Notes: a model not told the origin generated them from the sequence alone. A stretch of 64,000 nt of DNA from Qipengyuania flava (GCF_019448255.1 NZ_CP080410.1:2604001-2668000), one strand, 5' to 3'. Shown: positions 26,486-37,033, counted from the stretch's first letter. Program-made: numbers and translations.

Positions 26486-27319
26486 ATGAGCAGCTTCTTC
26501 CAGGATCACCGCAACTCGCTGCTCGCGCTGGGCGTCGCGATCGTTGCTTTCATGATGAGCGCCTATGTCGTTCCCGAAGAGGAACAGGTCGTCATCATCC
26601 GAACGGGTAACCCGGTCGGCGTCGTGAACACGCCCGGCGGGGAAACCGGCGCAGGCCTATACCTGCGCGTGCCGTTCATCGATTCGGTCCGCCGCATCGA
26701 AAAGCGCCTGCTCGACCTCGAAATGAACGACGAGGAAGTGCTTTCGGCCGACCAGCAGCGCCTGCTGGTGAACGCGTATGCCCGCTTCCGCATCACCGAT
26801 CCGGTCCGCATGGTCGAACGCGCGGGCACCACGGACGGCGTGCGCAACGCGCTCGAGCCGATCCTCAACTCGGTGCTGCGCCAGGAACTGGGCCGCCGCA
26901 CCTTCCAGTCGATGCTCACCGCCGAACGCGGCAGCGCGCTCGCCAACGTGCGCGCCAATCTCGACCGGCAGGCGCGCCAGTACGGCGCCGAAGTGGTGGA
27001 CGTGAAGATCATGCGCACCGACCTTCCCGAAGCGCCGCTGCAGTCGGCCTTCCGCCGAATGGAATCGGATCGTGAACGCGAAGCGCGCACCATCCGCGCC
27101 GGCGGCAGCCGCGACGCGCGGATCATCCGCGCCGAAGCCGACGCAGAAGCCGCGCGCATCTACGCCGAAAGCTTCGGCAAGGACGCGGAATTCTACGATT
27201 TCTACCGCGCCATGCAGAGTTATGACGCCACTTTCTCGAACGGCGAAAACCCGTCGGAAAGCAGCATCATTCTCTCGCCGGACAACGAATACCTGCGGCA
27301 GTTCCGCGGGCGTCGTTGA
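26486..27319 (+). CDS. hflC: HflC, modulator of FtsH protease
   Basis: The 277-residue partner of HflK has an N-terminal membrane helix (LLALGVAIVAFMMSAYVV), the SPFH/band-7 domain (EEEQVVIIRTGNPVG ... VRRIEKRLLDLE) and a C-terminal charged helix (AEADAEAARIYAESFGKDAEFY) containing the conserved AEADAEAARIYAE segment. It assembles with HflK in the membrane. The gene is preceded by GGAGGG at the end of hflK and is separated from its stop by one base. Confidence 0.95.
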   Translation: MSSFFQDHRNSLLALGVAIVAFMMSAYVVPEEEQVVIIRTGNPVGVVNTPGGETGAGLYLRVPFIDSVRRIEKRLLDLEMNDEEVLSADQQRLLVNAYARFRITDPVRMVERAGTTDGVRNALEPILNSVLRQELGRRTFQSMLTAERGSALANVRANLDRQARQYGAEVVDVKIMRTDLPEAPLQSAFRRMESDREREARTIRAGGSRDARIIRAEADAEAARIYAESFGKDAEFYDFYRAMQSYDATFSNGENPSESSIILSPDNEYLRQFRGRR

Positions 27320-27466
27320 CCGTTCGTCGAGCGCGAAGGCAGCCGTTCAAACGGCATTCAGCGGCGGGCGCGACAGTCGCCCTCCGGAACGCATGGGCCA
27401 GACGGCGGTAGGTGAACTGACGCCGGCATGGCTCCATGCCACAGTAAAGAAGAGGACAAAGAGGAC

Positions 27467-29005
<1,539 letters not shown>

Positions 29006-29027
29006 GGCGCAACTGTTCGAAACGAAC

Positions 29028-29062
29028 AAGGGCGGCCCCTCCACTTTGGAAGGGCCGCCCTT
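29028..29062 (+). terminator. Bidirectional terminator between degP-type gene and pbp
   Basis: An 11-12-bp stem (AAGGGCGGCCC with GGGCCGCCCTT) encloses an 11-base loop and is followed by TTCTTG. It lies between two convergent genes, 22 bases past the DegP stop and 22 bases from the penicillin-binding-protein stop. Confidence 0.75.
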
Positions 29063-29083
29063 CTTGTATCCGGTATACCAGCC

Positions 29084-31231
29084 CTAGTTGTTGGGGCCCG
29101 TCCTGCCGCCCGTGGCTTCCTCGAGGAAATCGTCCCCGATCGCCTGCGGAGCGCCGTCCGCCCCGCGGTTCGGCGTCTGCGGCGGCGCTGTTGGCGCGGT
29201 TGCCGGGGGACGCTGGCGGTTGGGATCGAGCGTACGGTCGAATTCCTCGCCGAAGGGATCCTGGCGCGGCTGGCTGGAGGTGCCCGGCTCGATCAGGTTC
29301 CCCTGCTCGTCGATGAAATAATAATCCTCTGGATCGCCGAGCAGGTACTCGTCATCGGGCTCAAGCTGCCATTCGGGAAGCTGCAAGTCGGTGTCGAATT
29401 CCTCGACCGGCCGGTCCTTCACGGCGTAGCGCATATAGGCGGCAAAGGCGCGCGCCGGGGCCGTGCCGCCCTGCAGCCCGCCAACGCGTGCGTTGTCATC
29501 CCGGCCCATCCACACACCCGTGGTGATGCCCGAGGAGAAACCGACGAAATAGCCATCCTTGTTGGAGCTGGTCGTGCCGGTCTTGCCGGCAACCGGACGG
29601 CCGATCTGCGCGGCGCGGCCCGTGCCGGTGGCAACCGCGGTTTGCAGCAGATCGGTGATCCCGGCCGCGACGTAATCGGGCACGAGCTGCGTGCTGCGCG
29701 CCGCCTGGTGCTGGTAGAGCAGCTCCCCATCGGCCGTTTCGACCTTGAGGACGCCGTAGGGTTCGACCGAATTGCCGCGCGCCGAGACCGCTGCGAACGA
29801 GCGGGTCATGTCGAGCAGGCGTACCTCGTTCGATCCCAGCACCATGGCGGGGAAAGTGTTGATTTCGGTCGAGATGCCGAAGCGCCGCGCCATGGAGGCG
29901 ACCGTGCCGAAACCGACCTCGTTGCCGAGCTGGGCTGCGACCGTGTTGGTCGAATAGGCGAAGGCAGTGCGCAGGTCGATTTCGCCCACGTTGCGCCCGT
30001 TGGAATTGCGCGGGCTCCAGCCATTGATCGTGACCGGCGTGTCCACCACCCGGTCATCGGGCGTGTAGCCGGCTTCGAGGGCGGCCAGATAGACGAACAG
30101 CTTCCAGGACGAGCCTGGCTGGCGCAGCGCGTCGGTCGCGCGGTTGTAATTGGTCTCGACGTAATCGGTGCCGCCCACCAGCGCGAGGATCGCGCCGTCG
30201 CGGTCCATGCTGACAAGGGCCCCTTGCGCGCCGTCCGGCGTGTTCGCCTGCACCGCCGCGGTCGCGGCACGCTGCATGCCGACATCGAGCGTGGTCCACA
30301 CCTCGATCGGCTCAAAGGTTTCCGGCAGCAGCAGGTCGAGCTGGGGAAGCACCCAATCGGTGAAATAGCGCACCGAGTTCTGCCCGGCTTCTTCCTTTAG
30401 ATTGACCGTGCTGGGATCGACCGTGACATCGGGCGCGATCCGTCCCTGTTCCTTCATCAGGCGCAGGACCACGCTGGCACGGCCCACCGCGGCGTCGACA
30501 TCGGCAGTCGGCGAATAGCGGCTCGGCGCCTTCACCAGCCCTGCAATAATCGCTGCCTCGGCCACCGACAGTTCGGTTGCCGGATGGCTGAAGAATTTCC
30601 GGCTTGCGCTATCGATGCCGTAGGCCCCGCCACCGAAATAGACCTTGTTGAGGTAGAGCTCGAGGATCTGCTCCTTCGAGAACTTCCATTCCAGCGCCAT
30701 CGCCAGGATCGCCTCGCGCGCCTTGCGGTCGATCGAGCGGTTGTTGTTGAGGAAGACGTTGCGGGCCAGCTGCTGGCTGATCGTCGACGTACCGCCAACC
30801 CGCGAGCGCGAGCCGGTGATACCTTCCACGATCGCGCCGCCGGTGCGCCAGAAATCGATGCCGAAGTGCGAATAGTAGCGCCGGTCCTCGACCGCGATCA
30901 TAGCGTCCTTCATGACCTGCGGGATTTCTTCCGCCGTCAGCCACTTGCCAAAGCTGGGGCCCAGCTCGACGATTTCGGTTCCGTCACGCGCGCGCACGAC
31001 AATTGTCTGCGCGGTCTGCGTGGCCTTCAGCTGGTAATAGCTCGGCATGGACCGTGCGGCGAAGGCCACCGCCAGTCCCACGAACAGCGCGCCCAGCAGC
31101 GCCAGCGCCCCGCCTCCGATAAGGAGTCGACGAGCCCAGAGTTTGAAACGGCTTTGCGGCTTGTCCGCTGCAGCGCGGGCGGCGCGTTCCTTGCGCGCCG
31201 AACGCTTGCGGCGGCTCCCTCTCTTATCCAT
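29084..31231 (-). CDS. Class A penicillin-binding protein (PBP1A family)
   Basis: The 715-residue bifunctional murein synthase has a basic cytoplasmic N terminus (KRGSRRKRSARKER) and one membrane helix near residues 33-53. The glycosyltransferase domain has AVEDRRYYSHFGID and GGTSTISQQLARN. The transpeptidase domain has SSWK (nucleophile Ser), SRGN-type residues and KTGTTSSNKD. The C-terminal tail is Pro/Gln-rich and probably disordered. It polymerises and cross-links peptidoglycan in the periplasm. It is convergent with the DegP-type gene. Confidence 0.95.
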   Translation of the reverse strand: MDKRGSRRKRSARKERAARAAADKPQSRFKLWARRLLIGGGALALLGALFVGLAVAFAARSMPSYYQLKATQTAQTIVVRARDGTEIVELGPSFGKWLTAEEIPQVMKDAMIAVEDRRYYSHFGIDFWRTGGAIVEGITGSRSRVGGTSTISQQLARNVFLNNNRSIDRKAREAILAMALEWKFSKEQILELYLNKVYFGGGAYGIDSASRKFFSHPATELSVAEAAIIAGLVKAPSRYSPTADVDAAVGRASVVLRLMKEQGRIAPDVTVDPSTVNLKEEAGQNSVRYFTDWVLPQLDLLLPETFEPIEVWTTLDVGMQRAATAAVQANTPDGAQGALVSMDRDGAILALVGGTDYVETNYNRATDALRQPGSSWKLFVYLAALEAGYTPDDRVVDTPVTINGWSPRNSNGRNVGEIDLRTAFAYSTNTVAAQLGNEVGFGTVASMARRFGISTEINTFPAMVLGSNEVRLLDMTRSFAAVSARGNSVEPYGVLKVETADGELLYQHQAARSTQLVPDYVAAGITDLLQTAVATGTGRAAQIGRPVAGKTGTTSSNKDGYFVGFSSGITTGVWMGRDDNARVGGLQGGTAPARAFAAYMRYAVKDRPVEEFDTDLQLPEWQLEPDDEYLLGDPEDYYFIDEQGNLIEPGTSSQPRQDPFGEEFDRTLDPNRQRPPATAPTAPPQTPNRGADGAPQAIGDDFLEEATGGRTGPNN

Positions 31232-31332
31232 CGGCTATGCTGGCACCCTTGTTGTTCGCCGCCCTATAGTTGCCACAATCAAGCATGGCGAGGTCTAACC
31301 CCGCGTGAACGGGTTTGATCGGTGCACGGTGA

Positions 31333-31734
31333 TCAATCGTCAGCTTCGAAATCGAGCGCGGCCGAATTGATGCAATAGCGAAGCCCGCCGCGGTCAGGAG
31401 GGCCGTCCGGAAAGACATGGCCCAGGTGCCCGCCGCAATTGGAACAGGTCACTTCGGTGCGAATCATGCCGTGCGAGGTGTCGCGATGCTCGTCGACCGC
31501 TTCGCCTTCGGCCGGCGCGGTGAAGGCCGGCCAGCCGCACCCGCTGTTGTACTTGTCGTCGCTCTCGAACAGCTTCTGCCCGCAGCCGGCGCAATAGTAC
31601 TCGCCGGCATCGTAATGCTTGTCGTACTTGCCCGTGAAGGGGCGCTCGGTCCCGGCCTCGCGCAGGATGTGATACTGCTCGGGGGTCAGTTTTGCGCGCC
31701 ATTCGGCATCGCTGCTTTCGGGCTTGTCGCTCAC
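31333..31734 (-). CDS. msrB: Peptide-methionine (R)-S-oxide reductase
   Basis: The 133-residue MsrB reduces methionine-R-sulfoxide. Two zinc CxxC pairs are visible (CAGCGQ and CSNCGG), with the GCGWPAF core and the catalytic Cys in RYCINSAAL. The GTG start at 31734 has GGACAAGG upstream. The stand-alone gene lies about 100 bases downstream of the penicillin-binding protein start on the same strand; msrA is elsewhere in the window. Confidence 0.95.
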   Translation of the reverse strand: MSDKPESSDAEWRAKLTPEQYHILREAGTERPFTGKYDKHYDAGEYYCAGCGQKLFESDDKYNSGCGWPAFTAPAEGEAVDEHRDTSHGMIRTEVTCSNCGGHLGHVFPDGPPDRGGLRYCINSAALDFEADD

Positions 31735-31935
31735 GCCTTGTCCTTTCGTGTGGGGCTACTCATATAGGGCCAACCAGAGCCGTTGCACACGGTTCCTTGG
31801 CGGGTGGACGATTTGCTTGACGACTCGGACACTCAGGGCTAAGTGCGCCGCTTTCCGGCGGCACCTGCCGCCCATTCGCACGCACTTACGAGATTTACCG
31901 CCGCGCGATACCCGCGCGGCCTGACGAGGACAAAC

Positions 31936-32196
31936 ATGGCCAACACGCCGCAAGCCAAGAAGCGCATCCGTCGCAACAACCGCCGGGCCGAAATCAACAC
32001 CGCCCGCGTGAGCCGCATCCGTGGCTTCCTGAAGAAGGTTGAGACCGCCATCGAAGGTGGCGACAAGGATAGCGCGCAGGCTGCTCTCAAGGCTGCCCAG
32101 CCGGAACTGGCACGCGGTGTTGCCCGCGGCGTGTTCCACAAGAACACCGCGGCTCGCAAGATGAGCCGCCTGAGCAAGCGAGTCGCTGCTCTCTAA
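31936..32196 (+). CDS. rpsT: 30S ribosomal protein S20
   Basis: The 86-residue basic protein starts [17 protein letters not shown] and ends [11 protein letters not shown], with the conserved [13 protein letters not shown] segment. It binds 16S rRNA early in 30S assembly. The true start is 31936, preceded by GACGAGGA. Its position just upstream of dnaA is conserved in many alphaproteobacteria. Confidence 0.97.
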   Translation: MANTPQAKKRIRRNNRRAEINTARVSRIRGFLKKVETAIEGGDKDSAQAALKAAQPELARGVARGVFHKNTAARKMSRLSKRVAAL

Positions 32197-32238
32197 AGCT
32201 GCGCGCGGCTGCGATCGGGCAACCGATCGGGTGCGAAC

Positions 32239-32273
32239 AAAAGGGGCTGCCGGTCTTTCCGGTGGCCCCTTTG
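32239..32273 (+). terminator. rpsT terminator
   Basis: The stem AAAGGGGC-TG-CCGG pairs with CCGG-TG-GCCCCTTT around a five-base loop, followed by TTTGTC. It lies 43 bases beyond the rpsT stop and separates it from the dnaA control region. Confidence 0.8.
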
Positions 32274-32644
32274 TCGTATCCAGGTTGCATATCGATACCT
32301 AATTGCAACCGCTCTGTAACCTAACTCACGGGAATCTCACGAGTCGCCTCTCGCCAGACCCACTTTCTCAATGAAATCAGACCCTTCAACGCAGGTCTGC
32401 GGCTTACACTTGAGTCAACAACATTATTTCAGATTTTTTGCAGTTATCCCCCTTGCGACTCATCCGGCCATCCACTTACACAATGGTTCTCGGCGCAGGA
32501 CGGGACAGCCAGCGCTCTAGGAAAATCGATATGCGAGGGGGACCTCCGGAAGCACCGTTTCCGGAGATAGGCGACGCTGTGCCTACCCTTTAGCGAGACA
32601 AAATCACGAGCGTCGTGAGGCGCTGATCGGGGGATGGAACAAGC
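32274..32644 (+). promoter_or_regulatory. dnaA upstream control region with four GANTC sites
   Basis: This 371-base stretch has no gene. It is less GC-rich than its surroundings and includes an AT-rich part around 32418-32446. Four GANTC sequences lie at 32332, 32341, 32412 and 32457, the recognition site of the CcrM methyltransferase, which in Caulobacter helps time dnaA transcription. A TTATCCCCC at 32444 differs from a DnaA box at two positions. Promoter control of dnaA is the likely role; an origin of replication here is possible but not supported by a DnaA-box cluster. Confidence 0.6.
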
Positions 32645-34108
32645 ATGCGCAAAGCATCGAGTGACGGGGCTACGCAAAAGGCACAGGACGATTTCATGGA
32701 AGATCACGAGGCAGTGAACCTGGCGGCTGACTGGGCCGACATCAGCCAGGGCCTGCGCAAGGATCTGGGTCACCAGCTTCACAGCCAGTGGATCAAGCCG
32801 ATCCAGGTCGGCGGCATCGACAAGGACACGGGCACGCTCGACCTTTTCCTGCCGACCGAGTTCAGCGCCAACTGGGTCAAGGACCGTTTTGCCGACCGGC
32901 TGAGCCTTGCCTGGAAGATCGCGCGCAGCGAAGTGCGCGAGGTGCGCATCCAGGTGCATCCGGGCCGCCGCCAGGTCGCCGACCTGCGCCTGCACTCCGA
33001 CGGTCGCCGTCCGGCCAACGACGGCGCCGACACCAGCATGATGGCGATCAGCGCGGACACGCTGGGCGATGCCGGCTTCACCAGCTCGGTCGGCCTCGAC
33101 CCGAGCCTGACCTTTGCCGCCTTCATCACCGGCGAAGCCAATGTGCTCGCCTTCAATGCCGCGCAGCGCATGGGCGCGACCGAGAAGCCGCAGTTCTCGC
33201 CGCTCTACCTCAAGGCCGCCACCGGCCAGGGCAAGACGCACCTGTTGCACGCGATCGGCCACAGCTTCCTGCAGGCCCACCCGCGCAGCCGCATCTTCTA
33301 CTGCAGCGCCGAGCGTTTCATGGTCGAATTCGTCCAGGCGCTGAAGGCCAACCAGATGCTGGAATTCAAGGCGCGCCTGCGCAGCTTCGACCTGCTGCTG
33401 GTGGACGACATCCAGTTCATCATCGGCAAGGCCTCCGCGCAGGAAGAACTGCTCTACACGATCGACGCGCTGCTGGCGGAAGGCAAACGCCTCGTCTTCG
33501 CCGCAGACCGCGCGCCGCAGGCTCTGGACGGGGTCGAGCCGCGGCTCCTTTCGCGCCTCTCGATGGGTCTCGTCGCCGATATCCAGGCGGCCGACATCGA
33601 GCTGCGCAAGAAGATCCTCACCTCCAAGCTGACGCGTTTTGCTCCGCTTGAAGTACCTGCGGATGTGCTCGACTTCCTTGCCCGCACCATCACGCGCAAC
33701 GTGCGCGAGCTGGTCGGCGGCCTCAACAAGCTGATCGCCTATGCGCAGCTGACCGGGCAGGAAGTATCGCTCCAGCTCGCCGAAGAGCAGCTGACCGATA
33801 TCCTCTCGGCCAACCGTCGACGGATCACGATCGACGAGATCCAGCGCACCGTGTGCCAGTTCTACCGCATCGATCGCTCGGAAATGAGCAGCAAGCGCCG
33901 CGCCCGCGCCGTCGTGCGCCCGCGCCAGGTGGCCATGTACCTTTCCAAGGTGCTGACCCCGCGCAGCTATCCCGAAATCGGACGCAAGTTCGGCGGTCGC
34001 GATCATTCGACGGTGATCCATGCCGTGCGCCTGATCGAAGACCTGCGCCAGCGCGACGCCGACATGGACGGCGATGTGCGCAGCCTGCTGCGCCAGCTGG
34101 AAAGCTGA
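32645..34108 (+). CDS. dnaA: Chromosomal replication initiator protein DnaA
   Basis: The 487-residue AAA+ initiator has domain I (about 15-85, LRKDLGHQLHSQWIKPIQV), a short linker, the ATPase domain with Walker A ATGQGKTHLLHAIGH near residue 195 and Walker B LLLVDDIQFI, and the DNA-binding domain IV with the signature GGRDHSTVIHAVRLIE. It binds DnaA boxes and opens the origin in its ATP form. The first residue of the usual GxTGxGKT loop region is altered (AATGQGKT), still compatible with ATP binding. A GGGGGATGG ribosome site precedes the ATG. Confidence 0.97.
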   Translation: MRKASSDGATQKAQDDFMEDHEAVNLAADWADISQGLRKDLGHQLHSQWIKPIQVGGIDKDTGTLDLFLPTEFSANWVKDRFADRLSLAWKIARSEVREVRIQVHPGRRQVADLRLHSDGRRPANDGADTSMMAISADTLGDAGFTSSVGLDPSLTFAAFITGEANVLAFNAAQRMGATEKPQFSPLYLKAATGQGKTHLLHAIGHSFLQAHPRSRIFYCSAERFMVEFVQALKANQMLEFKARLRSFDLLLVDDIQFIIGKASAQEELLYTIDALLAEGKRLVFAADRAPQALDGVEPRLLSRLSMGLVADIQAADIELRKKILTSKLTRFAPLEVPADVLDFLARTITRNVRELVGGLNKLIAYAQLTGQEVSLQLAEEQLTDILSANRRRITIDEIQRTVCQFYRIDRSEMSSKRRARAVVRPRQVAMYLSKVLTPRSYPEIGRKFGGRDHSTVIHAVRLIEDLRQRDADMDGDVRSLLRQLES

Positions 34109-34158
34109 CGGGAACGCCCGCAGCCCTTCGGGTTCGCTCCACACAATCTGCACCGCTC

Positions 34159-34188
34159 GTCGACAGGCCTATGCACAGGCCTGTCGAC
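34159..34188. repeat. 12-bp perfect inverted repeat downstream of dnaA
   Basis: The arms GTCGACAGGCCT and AGGCCTGTCGAC are separated by six bases. It lies 50 bases past the dnaA stop and 31 bases before the DUF983 start. There is no T-run, so it is either a Rho-independent-like hairpin without a tail or a protein-binding site. Confidence 0.55.
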
Positions 34189-34219
34189 AGCGCGCGCGGG
34201 ACAGGCCAAAGGGCGTTCC

Positions 34220-34660
34220 ATGCCGGACACCCCGCCCCCTAGCCTGCGCACCGATGTCGCCCTCCCGCACACCTTCGGCGCGGCGCTACTGCGCGGCGCA
34301 AGGGGCCAGTGCCCGCGCTGCGGCGAGGCGGCGCTGTTTCGTAAGTGGCTCAAACCGGTGGACCACTGCCGCGCCTGCGCGCTCGACATGACCGGCCAGC
34401 GCGCGGATGATTTTCCCGCCTACATCGCGATTTTTGTGACCGGGCACCTGCTTGCGCCCGTTCTCATCATGATGATGGGCGACTGGAACCTGTCCGCATC
34501 GATGACCATAGCGATCATCATCCCCCTGGCCGTGGCGATGCTCCTTGCCCTGCTGCAACCTTCCAAGGGAGCCGTCATCGCGATCCAGTGGTGGAACGGT
34601 ATGCACGGCTTTCGCAAGGAACGGGTGCCCGAGGCCGAGCCCGAGGATACCGCCGCATGA
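34220..34660 (+). CDS. DUF983 membrane protein
   Basis: The 146-residue protein has an N-terminal zinc-ribbon-like part (CPRCGEAALFRKWLKPVDHCRACALDM, two CxxC pairs) followed by two transmembrane helices (AYIAIFVTGHLLAPVLIMM and ASMTIAIIIPLAVAMLLAL). This is the DUF983 layout; the function of the family is not established, though members sit near cytochrome oxidase genes in some genomes. The next gene overlaps its stop codon (ATGA). Confidence 0.85.
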   Translation: MPDTPPPSLRTDVALPHTFGAALLRGARGQCPRCGEAALFRKWLKPVDHCRACALDMTGQRADDFPAYIAIFVTGHLLAPVLIMMMGDWNLSASMTIAIIIPLAVAMLLALLQPSKGAVIAIQWWNGMHGFRKERVPEAEPEDTAA

Positions 34661-35442
34661 GCCTGCCGCCTGAACGTCTCGATCGCTTTGCGCGCCATAT
34701 CGTGTTGCCGGAGATCGGCGGTGCGGGCCAGGTCGCGTTAGCCCAGCGTCATCTCGTGCTGGTCGGCCTGGGAGGGATCGGGTCGCCCGCTCTCCAATAC
34801 CTCGCCGGCGCCGGCATCGGGAAGCTGACGCTGGTCGATGACGACAAGGTCGATGCGAGCAACCTCCAGCGCCAGACGCTCTATAACGAACGCGATGTCG
34901 GGCACGGCAAGGCGGTCATAGCCAAGCGCTGGGTCACCGGCTTCGACCCCGCGCTCGACGTGACGATCAGCGACCGGCGCATCACGCGCGAGAACGCCTC
35001 GGCCCTGCTGGAGGGTGCCGATCTCGTGCTAGACGGGACGGACAATTTCGCCACGCGCCTGGCAGTTTCCGACGCCTGCGTTGCCGCGCGTGTGCCGCTG
35101 CTGTCGGCAGCCGTGGGCCGTTTCCAGGGCCAGGTCGGCGCCTTCGCGGGCCACCTGCCCGACCAGTCCTGCTACCGCTGCTTCGTGGGCGATGCCTTCG
35201 ACGCCGAGGACTGCGACACCTGCGCGGAAGACGGCATGCTGGGCGCCATGGCAGGCTGGGTCGCGACCTTCGCTGCCATGCAGGCTGTGCGCGTGCTGCT
35301 CGACGGCGTGAGTGCGCTGGGCGAGGCCGATTGGGGACGCGTGCACCTGCTCGACGGGCTGAAGCCCGCCATGCGCAGTTTCACCATTGCCAAGGACCCG
35401 GCCTGCTCCGGATGCGCAGCAGGCCCGGAGGTCTCCGCCTAG
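34657..35442 (+). CDS. HesA/MoeB/ThiF family adenylyltransferase
   Basis: The 261-residue E1-like enzyme has an ATP-binding loop VGLGGIGSPALQYLAGAG, the DDDKVDASNLQRQ segment and DGTDNFATRL, all typical of MoeB/ThiF. Cys pairs in CYRCF and CSGC suggest the structural zinc. These proteins adenylate the C terminus of a sulfur-carrier protein (MoaD or ThiS). No moaD, moaE or thiS lies beside it, so whether it serves molybdopterin or thiamine synthesis is open; the molybdenum hydroxylase 11 kb away makes the former plausible. It starts inside the DUF983 stop codon. Confidence 0.9.
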   Translation: MSLPPERLDRFARHIVLPEIGGAGQVALAQRHLVLVGLGGIGSPALQYLAGAGIGKLTLVDDDKVDASNLQRQTLYNERDVGHGKAVIAKRWVTGFDPALDVTISDRRITRENASALLEGADLVLDGTDNFATRLAVSDACVAARVPLLSAAVGRFQGQVGAFAGHLPDQSCYRCFVGDAFDAEDCDTCAEDGMLGAMAGWVATFAAMQAVRVLLDGVSALGEADWGRVHLLDGLKPAMRSFTIAKDPACSGCAAGPEVSA

Positions 35443-36287
35443 TAGTCGTAGCCGGGGTTCGTGCGGTTCAGCTTGCGCAGCAGGCCCGGCCAGACGAGAT
35501 TATCGCCAAGGCCCGGCATGAAAGCGGGTGCCGCCTGCTGGAAGACGCGGGCGCTCATCGCCTCGTCCTCTTCCTTCAGCTGGTCCGGATCGCCCACCGA
35601 CTGCGCGAAGATCTGCGTCTTGCAGCTGTTTTCGAGCAGGTACATCCGCAGGAAGGCGAGCGCGCAATTGCGACCGATCGTCAGCGTGCCGTGGTTGCGC
35701 AGGATCAGCAGGTTCTTCTCGCCGATGTCGGCCACCAGCCGCTCGCGTTCGTCGAGGTCGAGGGCAATCCCTTCATAGTCGTGATAGGCAAGATCGTCGT
35801 GCACCTGCATCGCGAACTGGGTGTAGCGCCGCAGCCCTTCCTTCTGGACCGATACCGCGACCCCGTAAGGCGTGTGCACATGGATTACGCAGCCCGCGTC
35901 TTCGCGCGCAGAATGGACCGCGCTGTGAATGGTAAAGCCGGCGGGGTTGGTGAAGTAGGGCGTTTCCTGCTGCGGCGTGCCGTCCATGTCGATCTTGACC
36001 AGCGAGGAGGCGGTCATCTCGTCGAACATCACGCCGTAGGGGTTGATGAGGAAGCGTTCTTCGCCGTTTTCATCGGGCAGGCGCGCGGAAATGTGCGTGA
36101 AAACGAGGTCGGTCCAGCCGTGCAGCGCGCACAGGCGATAGGTCGCAGCGAGCTCGCAGCGCAGCTTCCACTCGGCATCCGAGACCTTGCCTTCCAGCCG
36201 GTCCACCGTGGTCGGATCGGGAATGTTGAACCCCGCTTCCATGCCAAGTGCGCTCGATTGCGTGTCCACCGCGGTTGCCATCGCCAT
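35439..36287 (-). CDS. Class II aldolase/adducin family protein
   Basis: The 282-residue protein has a class II aldolase/adducin fold. The zinc ligands HVH in DAGCVIHVHTPYG and a third His in LRNHGTLTIG are present, together with the N-terminal FTHISARLP. Bacterial enzymes of this group act on sugar phosphates, but many close relatives with this YGVAVS style are of unknown substrate. The start is 36287, with AGGGAG upstream (ATG 36281 is an alternative); the long frame upstream is only a shadow. Its end overlaps the convergent MoeB-like gene. Confidence 0.87.
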   Translation of the reverse strand: MAMATAVDTQSSALGMEAGFNIPDPTTVDRLEGKVSDAEWKLRCELAATYRLCALHGWTDLVFTHISARLPDENGEERFLINPYGVMFDEMTASSLVKIDMDGTPQQETPYFTNPAGFTIHSAVHSAREDAGCVIHVHTPYGVAVSVQKEGLRRYTQFAMQVHDDLAYHDYEGIALDLDERERLVADIGEKNLLILRNHGTLTIGRNCALAFLRMYLLENSCKTQIFAQSVGDPDQLKEEDEAMSARVFQQAAPAFMPGLGDNLVWPGLLRKLNRTNPGYDY

Positions 36288-36334
36288 TCTCCCTAATTGC
36301 GTTTCGCCAGTTCTGCCCGCTTTCGCGCGGATTG

Positions 36335-37033
36335 TCACCCAAGCAACTCTTCCACCCATTGCGGGACCACTTGCGTTGCCGGGCCGTGGCGCGATTCGTG
36401 AAACCAGCGGCTTCCCTGGCTGGGCTCGAGATTGAGTTCCAGCGTCCGGATGCGCAATTCGCGCGCGTCGCGCACGAAACCCGCCGCCGGATAGACCGCG
36501 CCCGACGTGCCGATACTGACGAACAGGTCCGCCTGCCGGAGCGCTGCGTAGATACGATCCATTTCGTAAGGCATTTCGCCGAACCACACGACGTCCGGCC
36601 GCAGGCTGCGCGCTCCGCACTTGGGGCACTCGGGTCGGTCTATCAGGGGGCCGGTCCAGCGCGTCCTCGCGTCGCAGGCGGTGCACCAGGCGTTGAGATG
36701 GGTGCCGTGCATATGGAGCGTACGCTTGGCACCGGCGCGTTCATGCAGGTCGTCGACGTTTTGTGTCACGATGAGCAACTCGCCGTCCCACTCCCTGTCC
36801 AGCCGCGCGAGCGCTTCATGCGCGGCATTGGGCTGCTTTGCCTGGATCGCCTCGCGGCGCATGTCGTAGAAGCGGAGGACCAGATCGGGATCGCGCGCGA
36901 AGCCTTCGGGCGTTGCGACGTCCTCGACCTTGTGCTGCTCCCACAGGCCCCCGGCGTCGCGAAACGTATCGATTCCGCTCTCTGCTGAGACACCTGCGCC
37001 TGTGAGGATGACGATGTTGCGAATGTCTGTCAT
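36335..37033 (-). CDS. cobB: NAD-dependent protein deacylase (sirtuin, SIRT5-like)
   Basis: The 232-residue sirtuin has the NAD loop LTGAGVSAESGIDTFRD, TQNVDDLHERAG, the catalytic His in LHMHGTHLNAWC and a zinc site CTAC...CPKC. The YxxR motif in RFYDMRREAI marks the class III (SIRT5-like) group that removes succinyl or malonyl groups as well as acetyl. ATG 37033 starts at MTDIRNIVILTG; an upstream start adds 12 unlikely residues. It is divergent from the acyltransferase gene, 41 bases away. Confidence 0.93.
   Translation of the reverse strand: MTDIRNIVILTGAGVSAESGIDTFRDAGGLWEQHKVEDVATPEGFARDPDLVLRFYDMRREAIQAKQPNAAHEALARLDREWDGELLIVTQNVDDLHERAGAKRTLHMHGTHLNAWCTACDARTRWTGPLIDRPECPKCGARSLRPDVVWFGEMPYEMDRIYAALRQADLFVSIGTSGAVYPAAGFVRDARELRIRTLELNLEPSQGSRWFHESRHGPATQVVPQWVEELLG

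Noticed and set aside
31047..31298. Plus-strand 83-codon ORF over the start of the penicillin-binding protein gene
   Set aside because: Antisense shadow of the basic N terminus and membrane helix of the real gene.
32197..32644. Origin of replication next to dnaA
   Set aside because: No cluster of DnaA boxes and only one weak match; the origin is elsewhere in several alphaproteobacteria. GC-skew analysis of the full chromosome would decide.
35439..36686. A 415-codon frame extending the class II aldolase into the sirtuin gene
   Set aside because: The N-terminal 130 codons are antisense-like filler overlapping the sirtuin gene in another frame; the aldolase has a good start at 36287.
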